Shown: in pieces, positions 32,402 through 40,297 of the stretch | How positions within the stretch are numbered: position 1 is the stretch's first letter | How the letters are laid out: each line of letters begins with the position of its first letter | NCBI GenBank assembly: GCA_900316075.1 | Contig: ONBT01000003.1 | Coordinates: 1 to 64,000 of the forward strand | Source: an uncultured Lachnospiraceae bacterium | Lineage (GTDB): Bacteria; Bacillota; Clostridia; Lachnospirales; Lachnospiraceae | Reading direction: 5' to 3' | Length of the DNA: 64,000 nucleotides | Made by a program: the position numbers and the translations under genes | The notes under the pieces: generated by a model | What the model saw: the letters and a program-made list of their open reading frames with translations, nothing else | The model's database searches: none | Told to the model about the DNA's origin: nothing

Positions 32402-33556
32402 ATGAAGGTCGGAATCCTTATCCCGGCATATCAGCCGGACGAAAAGCTTACGGCATTTGCAGGCGACTGCGTGGCAGCCGGATACAATGTTTTCGTGGTA
32501 AACGACGGCTCCACGGAGGGCCTGGAAATCTTTGATGAAATCGGCGAATTCCCGGGGGTCACGGTCCTCGGTTATTCTGAAAACCACGGCAAGGGCTATG
32601 CTTTGAAATTCGGCCTCGAAGCCATGGCCCGGCGGGGATACACGGGCGTTATCACGGCGGACGCTGACGGTCAGCACCGGATTCATGACCTGGAAAACGT
32701 GGAACACGCAATGCGTGCCAATCCGGAAAGCCTGATTCTGGGCAGCCGCAATACCGCCGAAATGCCGCCCCGCTCCAAGGCCGGCAACCGCCTGACCCGG
32801 AGCCTCTTTTCCCTCCTCTATGGCATCCGCCTCTCCGACACCCAGACCGGCCTCCGGGGCATCCCCCTGACAAGCGAAACTCTGCCCCTCCTCCTGGGCC
32901 TGTCCGGCGACCGTTACGAATACGAGATGCAGATGCTGCAGGAATCGAAGGTCCTCTTTGCGGGCGGCATTGTGGAAGTTCCGATTGAGACCGTCTATCT
33001 CGAGAATAATATAAGCTCCCACTTCCGCCCCCTCCGGGACGGAGGGCGGATCTACGCCGTTCTCCTGAAAAGTCTTCCCCTTTTCCTTCTGTCTTCCCTC
33101 CTGGCCTTCGGCATAGACTACGGCCTCTTCAACACTTTCTTCTATGCCCTGTCTCTGGGGACCCTGGCGTCGACCGTCATCGCCCGCCTTGTAAGCGCGA
33201 CAGCCAATTACACAATCAATAAATACGGGGTCTTCCGGCCCGAAAGCAGGGAGACCAGCTATAATCTCAAGAACTATGCCCTCCTGGCTGCCTCCATCCT
33301 GGCCGTAAACATGGGCCTCATGTACCTCCTCGTGAATATCCTCGGCCTTCCTGCCTTTGCCATGAAGATTGTAGTCGAGTGTGCGCTCTACATTATTTCC
33401 TTCACCGTCCAGCAGCGGCTGGCCGCCGGCCGAAGGAAGAAACCTGAGGCCGGAACGGGCAGACAGAACCTGGCGGCTGCAGCGGAAAACGGGAGCGGCG
33501 CTGCCCGCACGCAGAATGGTCTTCCGAAGTTCCAGCGGATGACATTTCATTCGTAA
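32402..33556 (+). CDS. GT2 glycosyltransferase fused to a GtrA membrane domain
   Basis: A 384-residue protein. Residues about 1-215 are a GT-A fold of the dolichol/undecaprenyl-phosphate sugar synthase type: ILIPAYQPDEKL, NDGSTEG, then DADGQH as the metal-binding motif. Residues about 220-345 carry four membrane segments of the GtrA/DPMS family. Such fusions make or flip lipid-linked sugars for surface-glycan decoration. The ATG at 32402 follows GGTGA; a GTG at 32393 is also in frame. RANPES contains an ACGCAATGCGT motif. The terminator for this gene overlaps the fab promoter. Confidence 0.9.
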   Translation: MKVGILIPAYQPDEKLTAFAGDCVAAGYNVFVVNDGSTEGLEIFDEIGEFPGVTVLGYSENHGKGYALKFGLEAMARRGYTGVITADADGQHRIHDLENVEHAMRANPESLILGSRNTAEMPPRSKAGNRLTRSLFSLLYGIRLSDTQTGLRGIPLTSETLPLLLGLSGDRYEYEMQMLQESKVLFAGGIVEVPIETVYLENNISSHFRPLRDGGRIYAVLLKSLPLFLLSSLLAFGIDYGLFNTFFYALSLGTLASTVIARLVSATANYTINKYGVFRPESRETSYNLKNYALLAASILAVNMGLMYLLVNILGLPAFAMKIVVECALYIISFTVQQRLAAGRRKKPEAGTGRQNLAAAAENGSGAARTQNGLPKFQRMTFHS

Positions 33557-33568
33557 TGTTTAAAAATA

Positions 33569-33643
33569 TTTAATTAAAATACTTGACACATCGTGCCAAA
33601 ACAAATATGCTGTCCGTTGTTTAGTTAAAAGAATTTAATTAAA
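33569..33643. promoter_or_regulatory. Paired TTTAATTAAA operators at the fab promoter
   Basis: Identical 10-bp palindromes TTTAATTAAA at 33569-33578 (just upstream of the -35 box) and 33634-33643 (just after the expected start point), centres 65 bases apart. They are natural candidates for sites of the MarR-type regulator encoded at the end of the operon. Confidence 0.55.
33583..33611 (+). promoter_or_regulatory. SigA-type promoter of the fatty-acid operon
   Basis: Consensus TTGACA at 33583-33588, 17 bases, TATGCT at 33606-33611. Expected start near 33618, giving a leader of about 240 bases before acpP. Confidence 0.8.
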
Positions 33644-33660
33644 CGACGGACAGCTTTTTT
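33609..33660 (+). terminator. Terminator of the GT2-GtrA gene, overlapping the fab start point
   Basis: A long palindrome from GCTGTCCG (33609) to CGGACAGC (33654), about 21 bp of stem counting two G-U pairs, is followed by TTTTTT (33655-33660). Transcripts from the left contain the whole stem and should stop here. Transcripts from the fab promoter start inside the left arm and carry only the weaker AU-rich inner part. Confidence 0.7.
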
Positions 33661-33684
33661 ATGCCCCGGGGCACTGATGCCAAG

Positions 33685-33836
33685 CCGGGCGGAAACCGGG
33701 AACCCTTCTGGAAGGTGCATTTCCGGGCGGAAACCGGGAACCCTTCTGGAGGGTGCATTTCCGGGCGGAAACCGGGAACCCTTCTGGAAGGTGCATTTCC
33801 GGGCGGAAACCGGGAACCCTATGGAAGGCGCATTCC
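33685..33836 (+). repeat. Four 38-bp tandem repeats in the acpP leader
   Basis: Units begin CCGGGCGGAAACCGGGAA at 33685, 33723, 33761 and 33799; the first three are nearly identical and the fourth is partly diverged. The period is not a multiple of three, so the open frame through it from 33661 is not a real extension of acpP. Each unit can form a small CCGG-type stem. Confidence 0.85.
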
Positions 33837-33858
33837 CGGTATGAAACGGAGGAAAATC

Positions 33859-34092
33859 ATGACACTCGAAGAATTACAGACCATCATCGCCGATACCCTT
33901 TCCTGCGACAAGGAAGAAGTGACGCCGGAGGCCGCCCTGATCGACGACCTGGGGGCAGATTCCCTGGCGGTTGTTGAGCTGCAGATGAATATCGAAGAGG
34001 CCTGCGGGGTAAAGATTCCCGATGAGGAAATCGAGCACCTGAAGACCGTGCAGGATATCCTGGATGCGGTAGACAAGGCAAAGGCCGCCTGA
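33859..34092 (+). CDS. acpP: Acyl carrier protein
   Basis: A 77-residue acidic four-helix protein that carries growing acyl chains. Ser35 in DDLGADSLAVVELQ receives the phosphopantetheine arm. The ATG at 33859 follows CGGAGGAAA and gives the standard length; the upstream open frame is tandem repeat. It is the first gene of the fatty-acid operon. A longer leader than usual separates it from the promoter. Confidence 0.95.
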   Translation: MTLEELQTIIADTLSCDKEEVTPEAALIDDLGADSLAVVELQMNIEEACGVKIPDEEIEHLKTVQDILDAVDKAKAA

Positions 34093-34208
34093 AAAGCGGA
34101 ACTGCCGCCGGAAACGTCTGAAAACGGCTGAGCAGAAGCTCGGGAAATCGCGGACTCAAACTGAGGGAAACCTTTGAGCGGAACTTTGTGGAAGGAAGTT
34201 ACGAGATT

Positions 34209-35081
34209 ATGGATACAGCGGAAAACGTGAGCGCGGGAAGCCTGTACAAGAAGATCGGGTCCCTGATTTTCAGGGGCAGTCAGTACCCTGAGAAAGAAAC
34301 GGGAAGCCTGCCCTCCTTCATTACCTGTAAGTCCTGCAAGCGGAGGTCCACGAAGGCGGCCTGGGCGGAGAACTACTATGTATGTCCGGAATGCGGGGCC
34401 TATCGGCCCGTCAGCGCCGATTACCGCCTGTCTCTGATTCTGGACCCCGGCAGCAGGAAGGACCTGGATCCGGGCCTTAGGGCCCAGGACCCCCTCGATT
34501 TTCCCGAGTACAAGGACAAGGTCAAGAAACAGGAGCTGAAGACGGGTCTCAAGGAAGCCGCCGTCACGGCCGTCGGCCGCATCGAAGGCCAGCGGGTCGT
34601 CGTCGGCATTCTGGACAGCCGCTTTTTCATGGGCAGCATGTCGGCTGCGGTCGGAGAGAAGATTACGCGGGCCGTCGAATACGCGGACAAAAACCACCTG
34701 CCCCTGATTCTCTTCTCGGCCAGCGGCGGGGCCCGGATGCAGGAAGGCATCTACAGCCTCATGCAGATGGCAAAGACGGCGGCCGCCGTACGGGAATTTT
34801 CGGAGCACGGCGGGCTCTATATTAGTATCCTGACCCATCCGACGACGGGCGGGGTCACGGCGTCCTTTGCCACCCTCGGGGACATCACGCTGGCGGAGCC
34901 TCAGGCCCTGATCGGGTTTGCGGGCCCCCGGGTCATCGAGCAGACCATCGGGCGGAAACTGCCGAAAGGCTTTCAGCGGGCGGAATACCTCTACGAGCAC
35001 GGTTTCGTGGACGCGATCGTGGAGAGGAAAGACCTGAGGGAGACCCTTGCGAAGCTGCTGCTTTTGCATGAGAGAAAATGA
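34209..35081 (+). CDS. accD: Acetyl-CoA carboxylase carboxyltransferase, beta subunit
   Basis: A 290-residue protein with the zinc ribbon (CKSC about 40-43, CPEC about 60-63) and a crotonase-like core (FSASGGARMQEGIYSLMQMA; HPTTGGVTASFA; GFAGPRVIEQTIG). With AccA it moves CO2 from biotin to acetyl-CoA, making malonyl-CoA. I use the ATG at 34209 with AAGGAAG at 34192-34198; a GTG at 34188 is in frame. It sits between acpP and accA. Confidence 0.95.
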   Translation: MDTAENVSAGSLYKKIGSLIFRGSQYPEKETGSLPSFITCKSCKRRSTKAAWAENYYVCPECGAYRPVSADYRLSLILDPGSRKDLDPGLRAQDPLDFPEYKDKVKKQELKTGLKEAAVTAVGRIEGQRVVVGILDSRFFMGSMSAAVGEKITRAVEYADKNHLPLILFSASGGARMQEGIYSLMQMAKTAAAVREFSEHGGLYISILTHPTTGGVTASFATLGDITLAEPQALIGFAGPRVIEQTIGRKLPKGFQRAEYLYEHGFVDAIVERKDLRETLAKLLLLHERK

Positions 35082-35162
35082 ATAATGTAGAGCGCGGGGT
35101 TTTCCGCGCCGGAAGCGGGCTGCGGGAGCGAAGAACTGCAGCGCGCAGAATGAGGAGTCGCT

Positions 35163-36197
35163 TTGATTCGACAGATACTGGAAAAAACGGAAGAACTGGA
35201 CCGGAAAATCGAGGCCCTGAAGGAACTGCAGAAGGATGAGGCTTCCCATCTGGTCCGCCACGAGGCAGGAGAGCGGGCGGAAGATTCCTATGACGGGGAA
35301 GACGCTGGCCCGGAGGAGCACCTCGAGCAGTGGAAGTCCTGCGAGAAGGAACTGAAGCACCTTGAAAAGCTGAAGCGGGATTTTCTCGAGCAGACGGGGC
35401 CCCTGTCGGCGGCGGACCACGTGGTGCTGGCCCGTTATGCGAAAAGGCCCCACATTGAGGACTTCATTGACGGGCTTTTCACGGACTTTTTCGAGCAGAG
35501 GGGGGACCACCTCTATGACGAGGACCGGTCCATCTGCGGCGGAATTGCCATGTTTCACGGGACTCCGGTGACCGTCGTCGGCCACCGGAAGGGGCGGACC
35601 GTGGAAGAAAACGTCTCCTGCAACTTCGGCATGCCCTGCCCGGAAGGCTATCGAAAAGCTTTGAGAATAATGAAAGAAGCCGAGAAATTCCGCAGGCCCA
35701 TCATTACCTTCATAGATACTCCGGGCGCCTATCCCGGCATGGAGGCGGAGGAGCATGGGCAGGGGGAGGCCATCGCCAGGAACCTGGCCGAGATGAGCGC
35801 CTTCACGGTGCCGGTCATTTCGATTGTGACCGGAGAAGGAAATTCCGGCGGGGCCCTGGCCCTTTCCATGGCCAACCGCCTCTATATGCTGCAGTACGCC
35901 GTATATTCCATCCTTTCGCCCGAGGGCTTTGCTTCCATTCTCTGGAAGGACGCCTCCCGGCATGAGGAGGCCTGCGAGCTCATGCATATGACCGCAGAAG
36001 ACCTGGTAGAAGCCGGCGTCGCTGACGGCATCATTCCGGAACCCCTGGGCGGGGCCCAGGAAGACCCGGAGGCGGTGTATGCAGCCATTGCTACGGAGCT
36101 GGACAGCACCCTGCGGGCCTACCGGGCCATGTCCCCGGAGGCCATCCGGGCGGACCGGATGAAAAAGTTCAGGGAAATCGGCAGGGTCAGCGCATGA
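35163..36197 (+). CDS. accA: Acetyl-CoA carboxylase carboxyltransferase, alpha subunit
   Basis: A 344-residue protein. The core has GGIAMFHGTPVTVVGHRKG, the TPGAYPGMEAEEHGQGEAIA motif and the oxyanion GEGNSGGALAL. It pairs with AccD. Residues about 28-60 (rich in Glu/Asp/Gly) lengthen the N-terminal helical part relative to many homologues. The TTG at 35163 has GAGGAG about eight bases upstream. The last four bases (ATGA) overlap fabH. AccB and AccC are not in the window. Confidence 0.95.
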   Translation: MIRQILEKTEELDRKIEALKELQKDEASHLVRHEAGERAEDSYDGEDAGPEEHLEQWKSCEKELKHLEKLKRDFLEQTGPLSAADHVVLARYAKRPHIEDFIDGLFTDFFEQRGDHLYDEDRSICGGIAMFHGTPVTVVGHRKGRTVEENVSCNFGMPCPEGYRKALRIMKEAEKFRRPIITFIDTPGAYPGMEAEEHGQGEAIARNLAEMSAFTVPVISIVTGEGNSGGALALSMANRLYMLQYAVYSILSPEGFASILWKDASRHEEACELMHMTAEDLVEAGVADGIIPEPLGGAQEDPEAVYAAIATELDSTLRAYRAMSPEAIRADRMKKFREIGRVSA

Positions 36198-37156
36198 GGG
36201 GACTTACGATACTTGCCACGGGCGGGGCTATGCCCTCCCGGACCGTTCCCAATACATACTTTGAAAAAATAGTCGATACGAGCGACGAATGGATCCGGAC
36301 CCGGACAGGGATTGAAAGCCGCTATTTCTGCGGGGAAGGGCAGAATGCGGACATCCTGGCGATAGACGCATCGCGTATAGCGCTGGAGAAGAGCAAACTG
36401 GGTCCGGAGATGATTGACTGCATTGTCGTTGCCACGATTTCCGGCCGCTACGCGACCCCTTCCGTGGCCTGCATGGTCCAGCATGCCCTGGGTCTCCGGG
36501 AAAACATTCCCGTCCTCGACGTAAATGCCGCCTGCAGCGGCTTTGTCTATGCCCTGGAGACGGCCAGAGGTCTTCTCGAATGCACCGGAGGGTCATACGC
36601 CCTGGTCATCGGGACGGAGCAGCTTTCGAAGATGCTGAATATGGAAGACCGGACGACCTGCGTCCTCTTCGGAGACGGGGCCGGAGCCGCTATTGTAAAG
36701 GCGGAGGAAGGAGCCTTCTATGCGGCGGACCTGGGGGCCAGAGGCGGTCTTGCCATCACGACCGGCGGTCCGGGCCCGGATAAGAGCCTGATTGCGATGA
36801 ACGGGAAGGAAGTCTTCCGCTTTGCCGTCGAGGCCCTGCCGACCTGCATCGGGCAGCTTCTTGAAAAGACGGGTCAGCCGCTTTCCTCCTATAAATATGT
36901 GATCTGCCACCAGGCAAACGAGCGCATCATCGAATTCGTCGTGAAAAAACTCCACGCGGCCCCCGAACAGTTCTATATGGATATGAAGACCCACGGGAAC
37001 ACCAGCGGGGCCTCGATTCCGATTGCCTTGAACGAGCTGGAAGCAGACGGCTGCCTCGCCCCCGGCGACCGCATTATCCTTGCCGGTTTCGGCTCCGGCC
37101 TGACCTGGGCCGGCGCGGCACTGACATATGGTTTGACAGGCACGCCCCAAGAATGA
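36194..37156 (+). CDS. fabH: 3-oxoacyl-ACP synthase III
   Basis: A 320-residue condensing enzyme that joins acetyl-CoA (or a branched primer) with malonyl-ACP to start fatty-acid synthesis. The Cys-His-Asn triad is Cys114 (NAACSGF), His239 (CHQANERI) and Asn269 (HGNTSGAS). It begins by ATGA overlap with accA. The last seven codons (LTGTPQE and stop) lie inside repeat element copy 4a, which starts at 37133, so its C-terminus is partly encoded by the element. ASRIA is encoded by an ACGCATCGCGT motif at 36366. Confidence 0.96.
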   Translation: MRGLTILATGGAMPSRTVPNTYFEKIVDTSDEWIRTRTGIESRYFCGEGQNADILAIDASRIALEKSKLGPEMIDCIVVATISGRYATPSVACMVQHALGLRENIPVLDVNAACSGFVYALETARGLLECTGGSYALVIGTEQLSKMLNMEDRTTCVLFGDGAGAAIVKAEEGAFYAADLGARGGLAITTGGPGPDKSLIAMNGKEVFRFAVEALPTCIGQLLEKTGQPLSSYKYVICHQANERIIEFVVKKLHAAPEQFYMDMKTHGNTSGASIPIALNELEADGCLAPGDRIILAGFGSGLTWAGAALTYGLTGTPQE

Positions 37157-37317
37157 GTTTCCTGAGAAAGGCATGAATACAAGCTTTGAAGAACGAAAAT
37201 TGTACAGGATTGTATCGATTTGCCTGTCAAAGGCAAAAAATGAGTTTCCTGAAAGACGCACAGATAAGGACTTACAGAACCTTAAATTGTATTTGATTGT
37301 ATCGATTTGACAGGCAA
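37133..37317 (+). repeat. Inverted-repeat element, tandem copies 4a and 4b
   Basis: Ends TTGACAGGCAC (37133), TTGCCTGTCAA (37220) and TTGACAGGCAA (37307-37317) define two 98-bp units sharing the middle end. Both contain GAGTTTCCTGA; 4a has the ATTGTACAGGATTGTATCGA variant, 4b ATTGTATTTGATTGTATCGA. It fills the whole fabH-fabK gap, its right end four bases before the fabK ATG. Confidence 0.9.
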
Positions 37318-37321
37318 ACAT

Positions 37322-38230
37322 ATGAAAACTTTGGATAAACTGCTTGGAATCCGCTATCCCATTATTCAGGGTGGCATGGCAAATATTGTTACCGGGGCCT
37401 TTGCAGCTGCTGTGTGCAATGCAGGTGCATTGGGCCTTATTGCGACCGGGGGTCTGGATCCGGACGGCCTGAGAAGAGAAATTGCGGACCTCAGGAGCCG
37501 CACGGACAGGCCCTTCGGCGTCAACCTCATGCTCATGCACCCGGCCACGGAAGAGTTTGTGAAGATTGTCATTGAAGAAAAGGTTCCGGTCGTGACGACC
37601 GGGGCCGGCGACCCGGGCAAGTACATGGAGGCCCTGAAGGGGGCCGGCTGCAGGGTCATTCCGGTCGTGGCTGCTCCGATTCTGGCGGTCAAGCTTGAAA
37701 AAGAAGGGGCCGATGCCGTGATTGCGGAAGGCTCGGAAAGCGGGGGCCACATCGGGGAGATGTCCACGATGGCCCTGGTGCCCCAGGTCTGTGATGCTGT
37801 GCATATTCCGGTTGTCGCGGCCGGCGGCATTGCAGATCCCCGCCAGGTGCGGGCGGCCTTCGACCTTGGAGCCTGCGGCATTCAGGTCGGGACCTGCCTT
37901 CTCGTAAGCGAAGAGTGCCCGATTCATGAGAATTATAAGCAGGCCCTCCTTAAGGCCAAAGGGACGGACGCCGTTGTGACCGGCCGGATTGGCGGCACGC
38001 CCGTTCGCCTGCTCCGGAACACCATGACCCGGGACTATATCAAGGCCGAAAAGGCCGGGACCGACCGGGATGAGCTGGAAAAGTTCACCCTCGGCTCTCT
38101 CCGGAAGGCCGTTTTTGAAGGTGACACCAGGTCCGGCTCCATGATGGCGGGTCAGGTCGTCGGTCAGCTCACGGAAATCCGCCCGGTGGCAGACATTCTA
38201 GCCGGTCTGATGGAAGGAATTGTCGAATGA
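37322..38230 (+). CDS. fabK: Enoyl-ACP reductase II (FMN-dependent)
   Basis: A 302-residue TIM-barrel flavoenzyme of the nitronate monooxygenase/FabK type: IIQGGMANIVTGAFAAAVCN at the start, GVNLMLMHP, a catalytic His in EGSESGGHIGE, and FMN-phosphate loops AAGGIADPRQV and VGTCLLVSEE. It performs the last reduction of each elongation cycle and replaces the triclosan-sensitive FabI. The ATG at 37322 is taken; a TTG at 37307 is the end of the repeat element. There is only a weak AGG as ribosome site, inside the element end. Confidence 0.94.
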   Translation: MKTLDKLLGIRYPIIQGGMANIVTGAFAAAVCNAGALGLIATGGLDPDGLRREIADLRSRTDRPFGVNLMLMHPATEEFVKIVIEEKVPVVTTGAGDPGKYMEALKGAGCRVIPVVAAPILAVKLEKEGADAVIAEGSESGGHIGEMSTMALVPQVCDAVHIPVVAAGGIADPRQVRAAFDLGACGIQVGTCLLVSEECPIHENYKQALLKAKGTDAVVTGRIGGTPVRLLRNTMTRDYIKAEKAGTDRDELEKFTLGSLRKAVFEGDTRSGSMMAGQVVGQLTEIRPVADILAGLMEGIVE

Positions 38231-38282
38231 TTTTCCAGTGGGTTCGGTACTCACCGGGCCTCTTTTACAAAGGAGAAGAGTC

Positions 38283-39290
38283 ATGAAACTCGCCATTTGC
38301 TATGCCGGCCAGGGCGCCCAGAAGACGGGCATGGGGCAGGCATTTTATGATAATAATAAAGCCTTCCACGCGGTCTTCGACCGGGCCTCATCCGCCCTTG
38401 ATTTTGATCTGAAGCGGGCCTGCTTTCAAAATCCGGAGGACATTCTGATGCAGACGGAAGTCACCCAGCCGGCCCTTGTGGCCTTTGCTTCAGGGGTGAC
38501 TGCGGCCCTCGAAGAAAAAGGAATCCTGCAGAAAGCGGCCTATGTCTTGGGCCTTTCTCTCGGGGAGTACAGCGCCCTGGAGGCAGCAGGTGTCTGGGGT
38601 CCGGAGGAAGCCGTGAAAATAGCGGCCTTCCGCGGGAAAGCTATGGCAAGTGCAGCCGAAGGCATTGACTGCGCCATGTCCGCGGTAATCGGGCTGGAAA
38701 AGCAGCAGGTGGAAGACATCTGCTCTGAAGTCATGAAAGCCGGCGAATCCGGAAATGCGACCGGACAGACAGATATTTCCGGAGATGCAAAAATGGTTGA
38801 CGCGCGTCAACCAAAAACCGGCGCCTGGTTGACGAACGACAACTGTCCTGGACAGGTCGTGATTTCCGGGGATTCGGCTTCGGTGGCGGCAGCAGGTGAA
38901 AAGGCCGCTGCCGCCGGGGGCCGGGTCATGCCCCTCCATGTATCCGGTCCCTTCCATACCCCCTGGATGGCTCCGGCGGGTGATGCCCTGAAGGACCTTT
39001 TCAAAAAGATCGGCTTCGGCCCGGAGCGGATTCCTGTCGTCCACAATTTTACGGCCCGGCCGCAGGATAAGAATGAGAACCTCTCCGACCTCCTTGCCGC
39101 CCAGGTGCAGAACGGGGTCCGTATGCGGGAATCTATTGACTGGCTCCTTGAACAGGGCGTGGATACCTTCCTCGAAGTCGGCCCCGGCCACACGATCACG
39201 GGCTTCGTGAGAAAGTGCGCGAAGGCAGCCGGAAAGTCCGTGCAGACTCTCACGGTCGAGACGCCGGAGGACCTCGGGAGGTTGGAATGA
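38283..39290 (+). CDS. fabD: Malonyl-CoA:ACP transacylase
   Basis: A 335-residue enzyme that loads malonyl groups on ACP. Nucleophilic Ser92 is in GLSLGEYSA and His225 in VSGPFHTPW. AAAGGAGAAG precedes the ATG at 38283. Residues about 152-182, between the VEDIC helix and NCPGQVVISG, are an extra segment absent from typical 310-residue proteins; part of it (VDARQPK) is encoded by the 18-bp palindrome at 38795-38812. The stop overlaps the fabG start. Confidence 0.95.
   Translation: MKLAICYAGQGAQKTGMGQAFYDNNKAFHAVFDRASSALDFDLKRACFQNPEDILMQTEVTQPALVAFASGVTAALEEKGILQKAAYVLGLSLGEYSALEAAGVWGPEEAVKIAAFRGKAMASAAEGIDCAMSAVIGLEKQQVEDICSEVMKAGESGNATGQTDISGDAKMVDARQPKTGAWLTNDNCPGQVVISGDSASVAAAGEKAAAAGGRVMPLHVSGPFHTPWMAPAGDALKDLFKKIGFGPERIPVVHNFTARPQDKNENLSDLLAAQVQNGVRMRESIDWLLEQGVDTFLEVGPGHTITGFVRKCAKAAGKSVQTLTVETPEDLGRLE
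38795..38812. repeat. 18-bp palindrome inside fabD
   Basis: GGTTGACGCGCGTCAACC is a perfect palindrome in the insertion of fabD and is followed by AAAA. A near-identical copy at 41596-41613 differs only at the centre (GGGC for GCGC) and extends on its minus strand into the same CAAAG/CAAAA flank. Confidence 0.8.
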
Positions 39291-40078
39291 GTGAAAGAAA
39301 GACGGTATTGATCTCCGGCGGGAGCCGGGGGATCGGGCGGGCGACGGCTCTGCGTTTCGCAAAGGCTGGGTACAATGTCGCCATTATTTATGCGGGAAAT
39401 GAAACCGCGGCAGAGAAAACCGGAAAGCTGGTCCGGAAAGCAGCTGAACAAGAAAATGCAGCGGATTCTGTGGGCGGACCGGCGGAGGACGGAACTTCCG
39501 GTTTTCTGGCAGTCAAAGCAGATGTCTCAGCCGAGACAGATGTCCATGAGGCAGTTGCGCGGGTTATGGAAACCTTTGGCCGAATCGATACCCTGGTAAA
39601 CTGCGCAGGTATCTCAAGGGATGCCTTGCTCATAGCTACAAAGGCAGAGGACTTTGACCGCACATATGAAGTGAACCTGCGGGGGGCCTACCTGCTTTCA
39701 AAAGAGGTCTTCCGTCCCATGATGAAGCAGCGGTCCGGCCGCATCGTCAATATTTCCAGTATCGTCGGCCTTCACGGGAATGCCGGCCAGGCCGCCTACG
39801 CGGCGGCCAAGGCCGGCCTGATCGGTCTCACGAAGTCCACGGCCCTTGAAGGGGTGAAGCGGGGAATTCTTGCCAACGCCGTTGCTCCGGGCTATGTCCT
39901 TACCGATATGACCGGGGCCCTGCCTGAGAAGGTGACGGATGCCATGGCTGCCCGGATTCCCCTGGGCCGGGGTGCTTCCCCGGAGGAAGTCGCGGAAACC
40001 GTATATTTCCTGGGTTCTGAAACTAATACTTACATTACAGGCCAGACAATGACCGTTGATGGAGGCATGTGCATGTAG
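39287..40078 (+). CDS. fabG: 3-oxoacyl-ACP reductase
   Basis: A 263-residue short-chain dehydrogenase that reduces 3-oxoacyl-ACP with NADPH. SGGSRGIGRA is the coenzyme-binding loop, NCAGIS the structural motif, and Tyr171 and Lys175 (YAAAK) with the Ser of NISSIVG the catalytic set. About 20 extra residues near 47-68 (QENAADSVGGPAEDGTSG) explain the length over the usual 247. The ATG at 39287 overlaps the fabD stop. Its stop is one base before repeat element copy 5a. Confidence 0.96.
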   Translation: MSERKTVLISGGSRGIGRATALRFAKAGYNVAIIYAGNETAAEKTGKLVRKAAEQENAADSVGGPAEDGTSGFLAVKADVSAETDVHEAVARVMETFGRIDTLVNCAGISRDALLIATKAEDFDRTYEVNLRGAYLLSKEVFRPMMKQRSGRIVNISSIVGLHGNAGQAAYAAAKAGLIGLTKSTALEGVKRGILANAVAPGYVLTDMTGALPEKVTDAMAARIPLGRGASPEEVAETVYFLGSETNTYITGQTMTVDGGMCM

Positions 40079-40079
40079 T

Positions 40080-40272
40080 TTGCCTGTCAAAGCCATTTTT
40101 TCAGTTTCCTAGTTTCCTAATAGGACATAGTACAGGGGCTTGCAGACATCAAAATTGTATTTGATTGTACCGATTTGCCTGTCACGGCTTGTTTTTAAGT
40201 TTCCTGGGATAGGCATGAATATTGATTTTCAGCAGGCAAAATTGTATTTGATTGTATCGATTTAACAGGTGA
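40080..40272 (+). repeat. Inverted-repeat element, tandem copies 5a and 5b
   Basis: Ends TTGCCTGTCAA (40080), TTGCCTGTCAC (40175) and the decayed TTAACAGGTGA (40262-40272). Unit 5a is 106 bp because AGTTTCCTA is duplicated; 5b is 98 bp with AAGTTTCCTGGG. Both carry ATTGTATTTGATTGTA. It fills most of the fabG-fabF gap. Confidence 0.85.
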
Positions 40273-40297
40273 GGAAGAGGAGCGGAAGGAAAGCAGA

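Noticed and set aside
33685-33836. Possible CRISPR array or coding repeat
   Set aside because: The 38-bp units have no spacers and shift the reading frame each time; acpP starts downstream at 33859.
33819-35987. A 722-residue minus-strand open frame across accD and accA
   Set aside because: It is fully antisense to two well-supported genes, has no ribosome site and no recognisable domain; such frames arise from high-GC codon use.
37307-37321. TTG start for fabK giving MTGKH, and the same for fabZ at 41706
   Set aside because: Both TTGs are the conserved end of the repeat element; better starts are the ATG at 37322 and the TTG at 41730 with AAGGAG.
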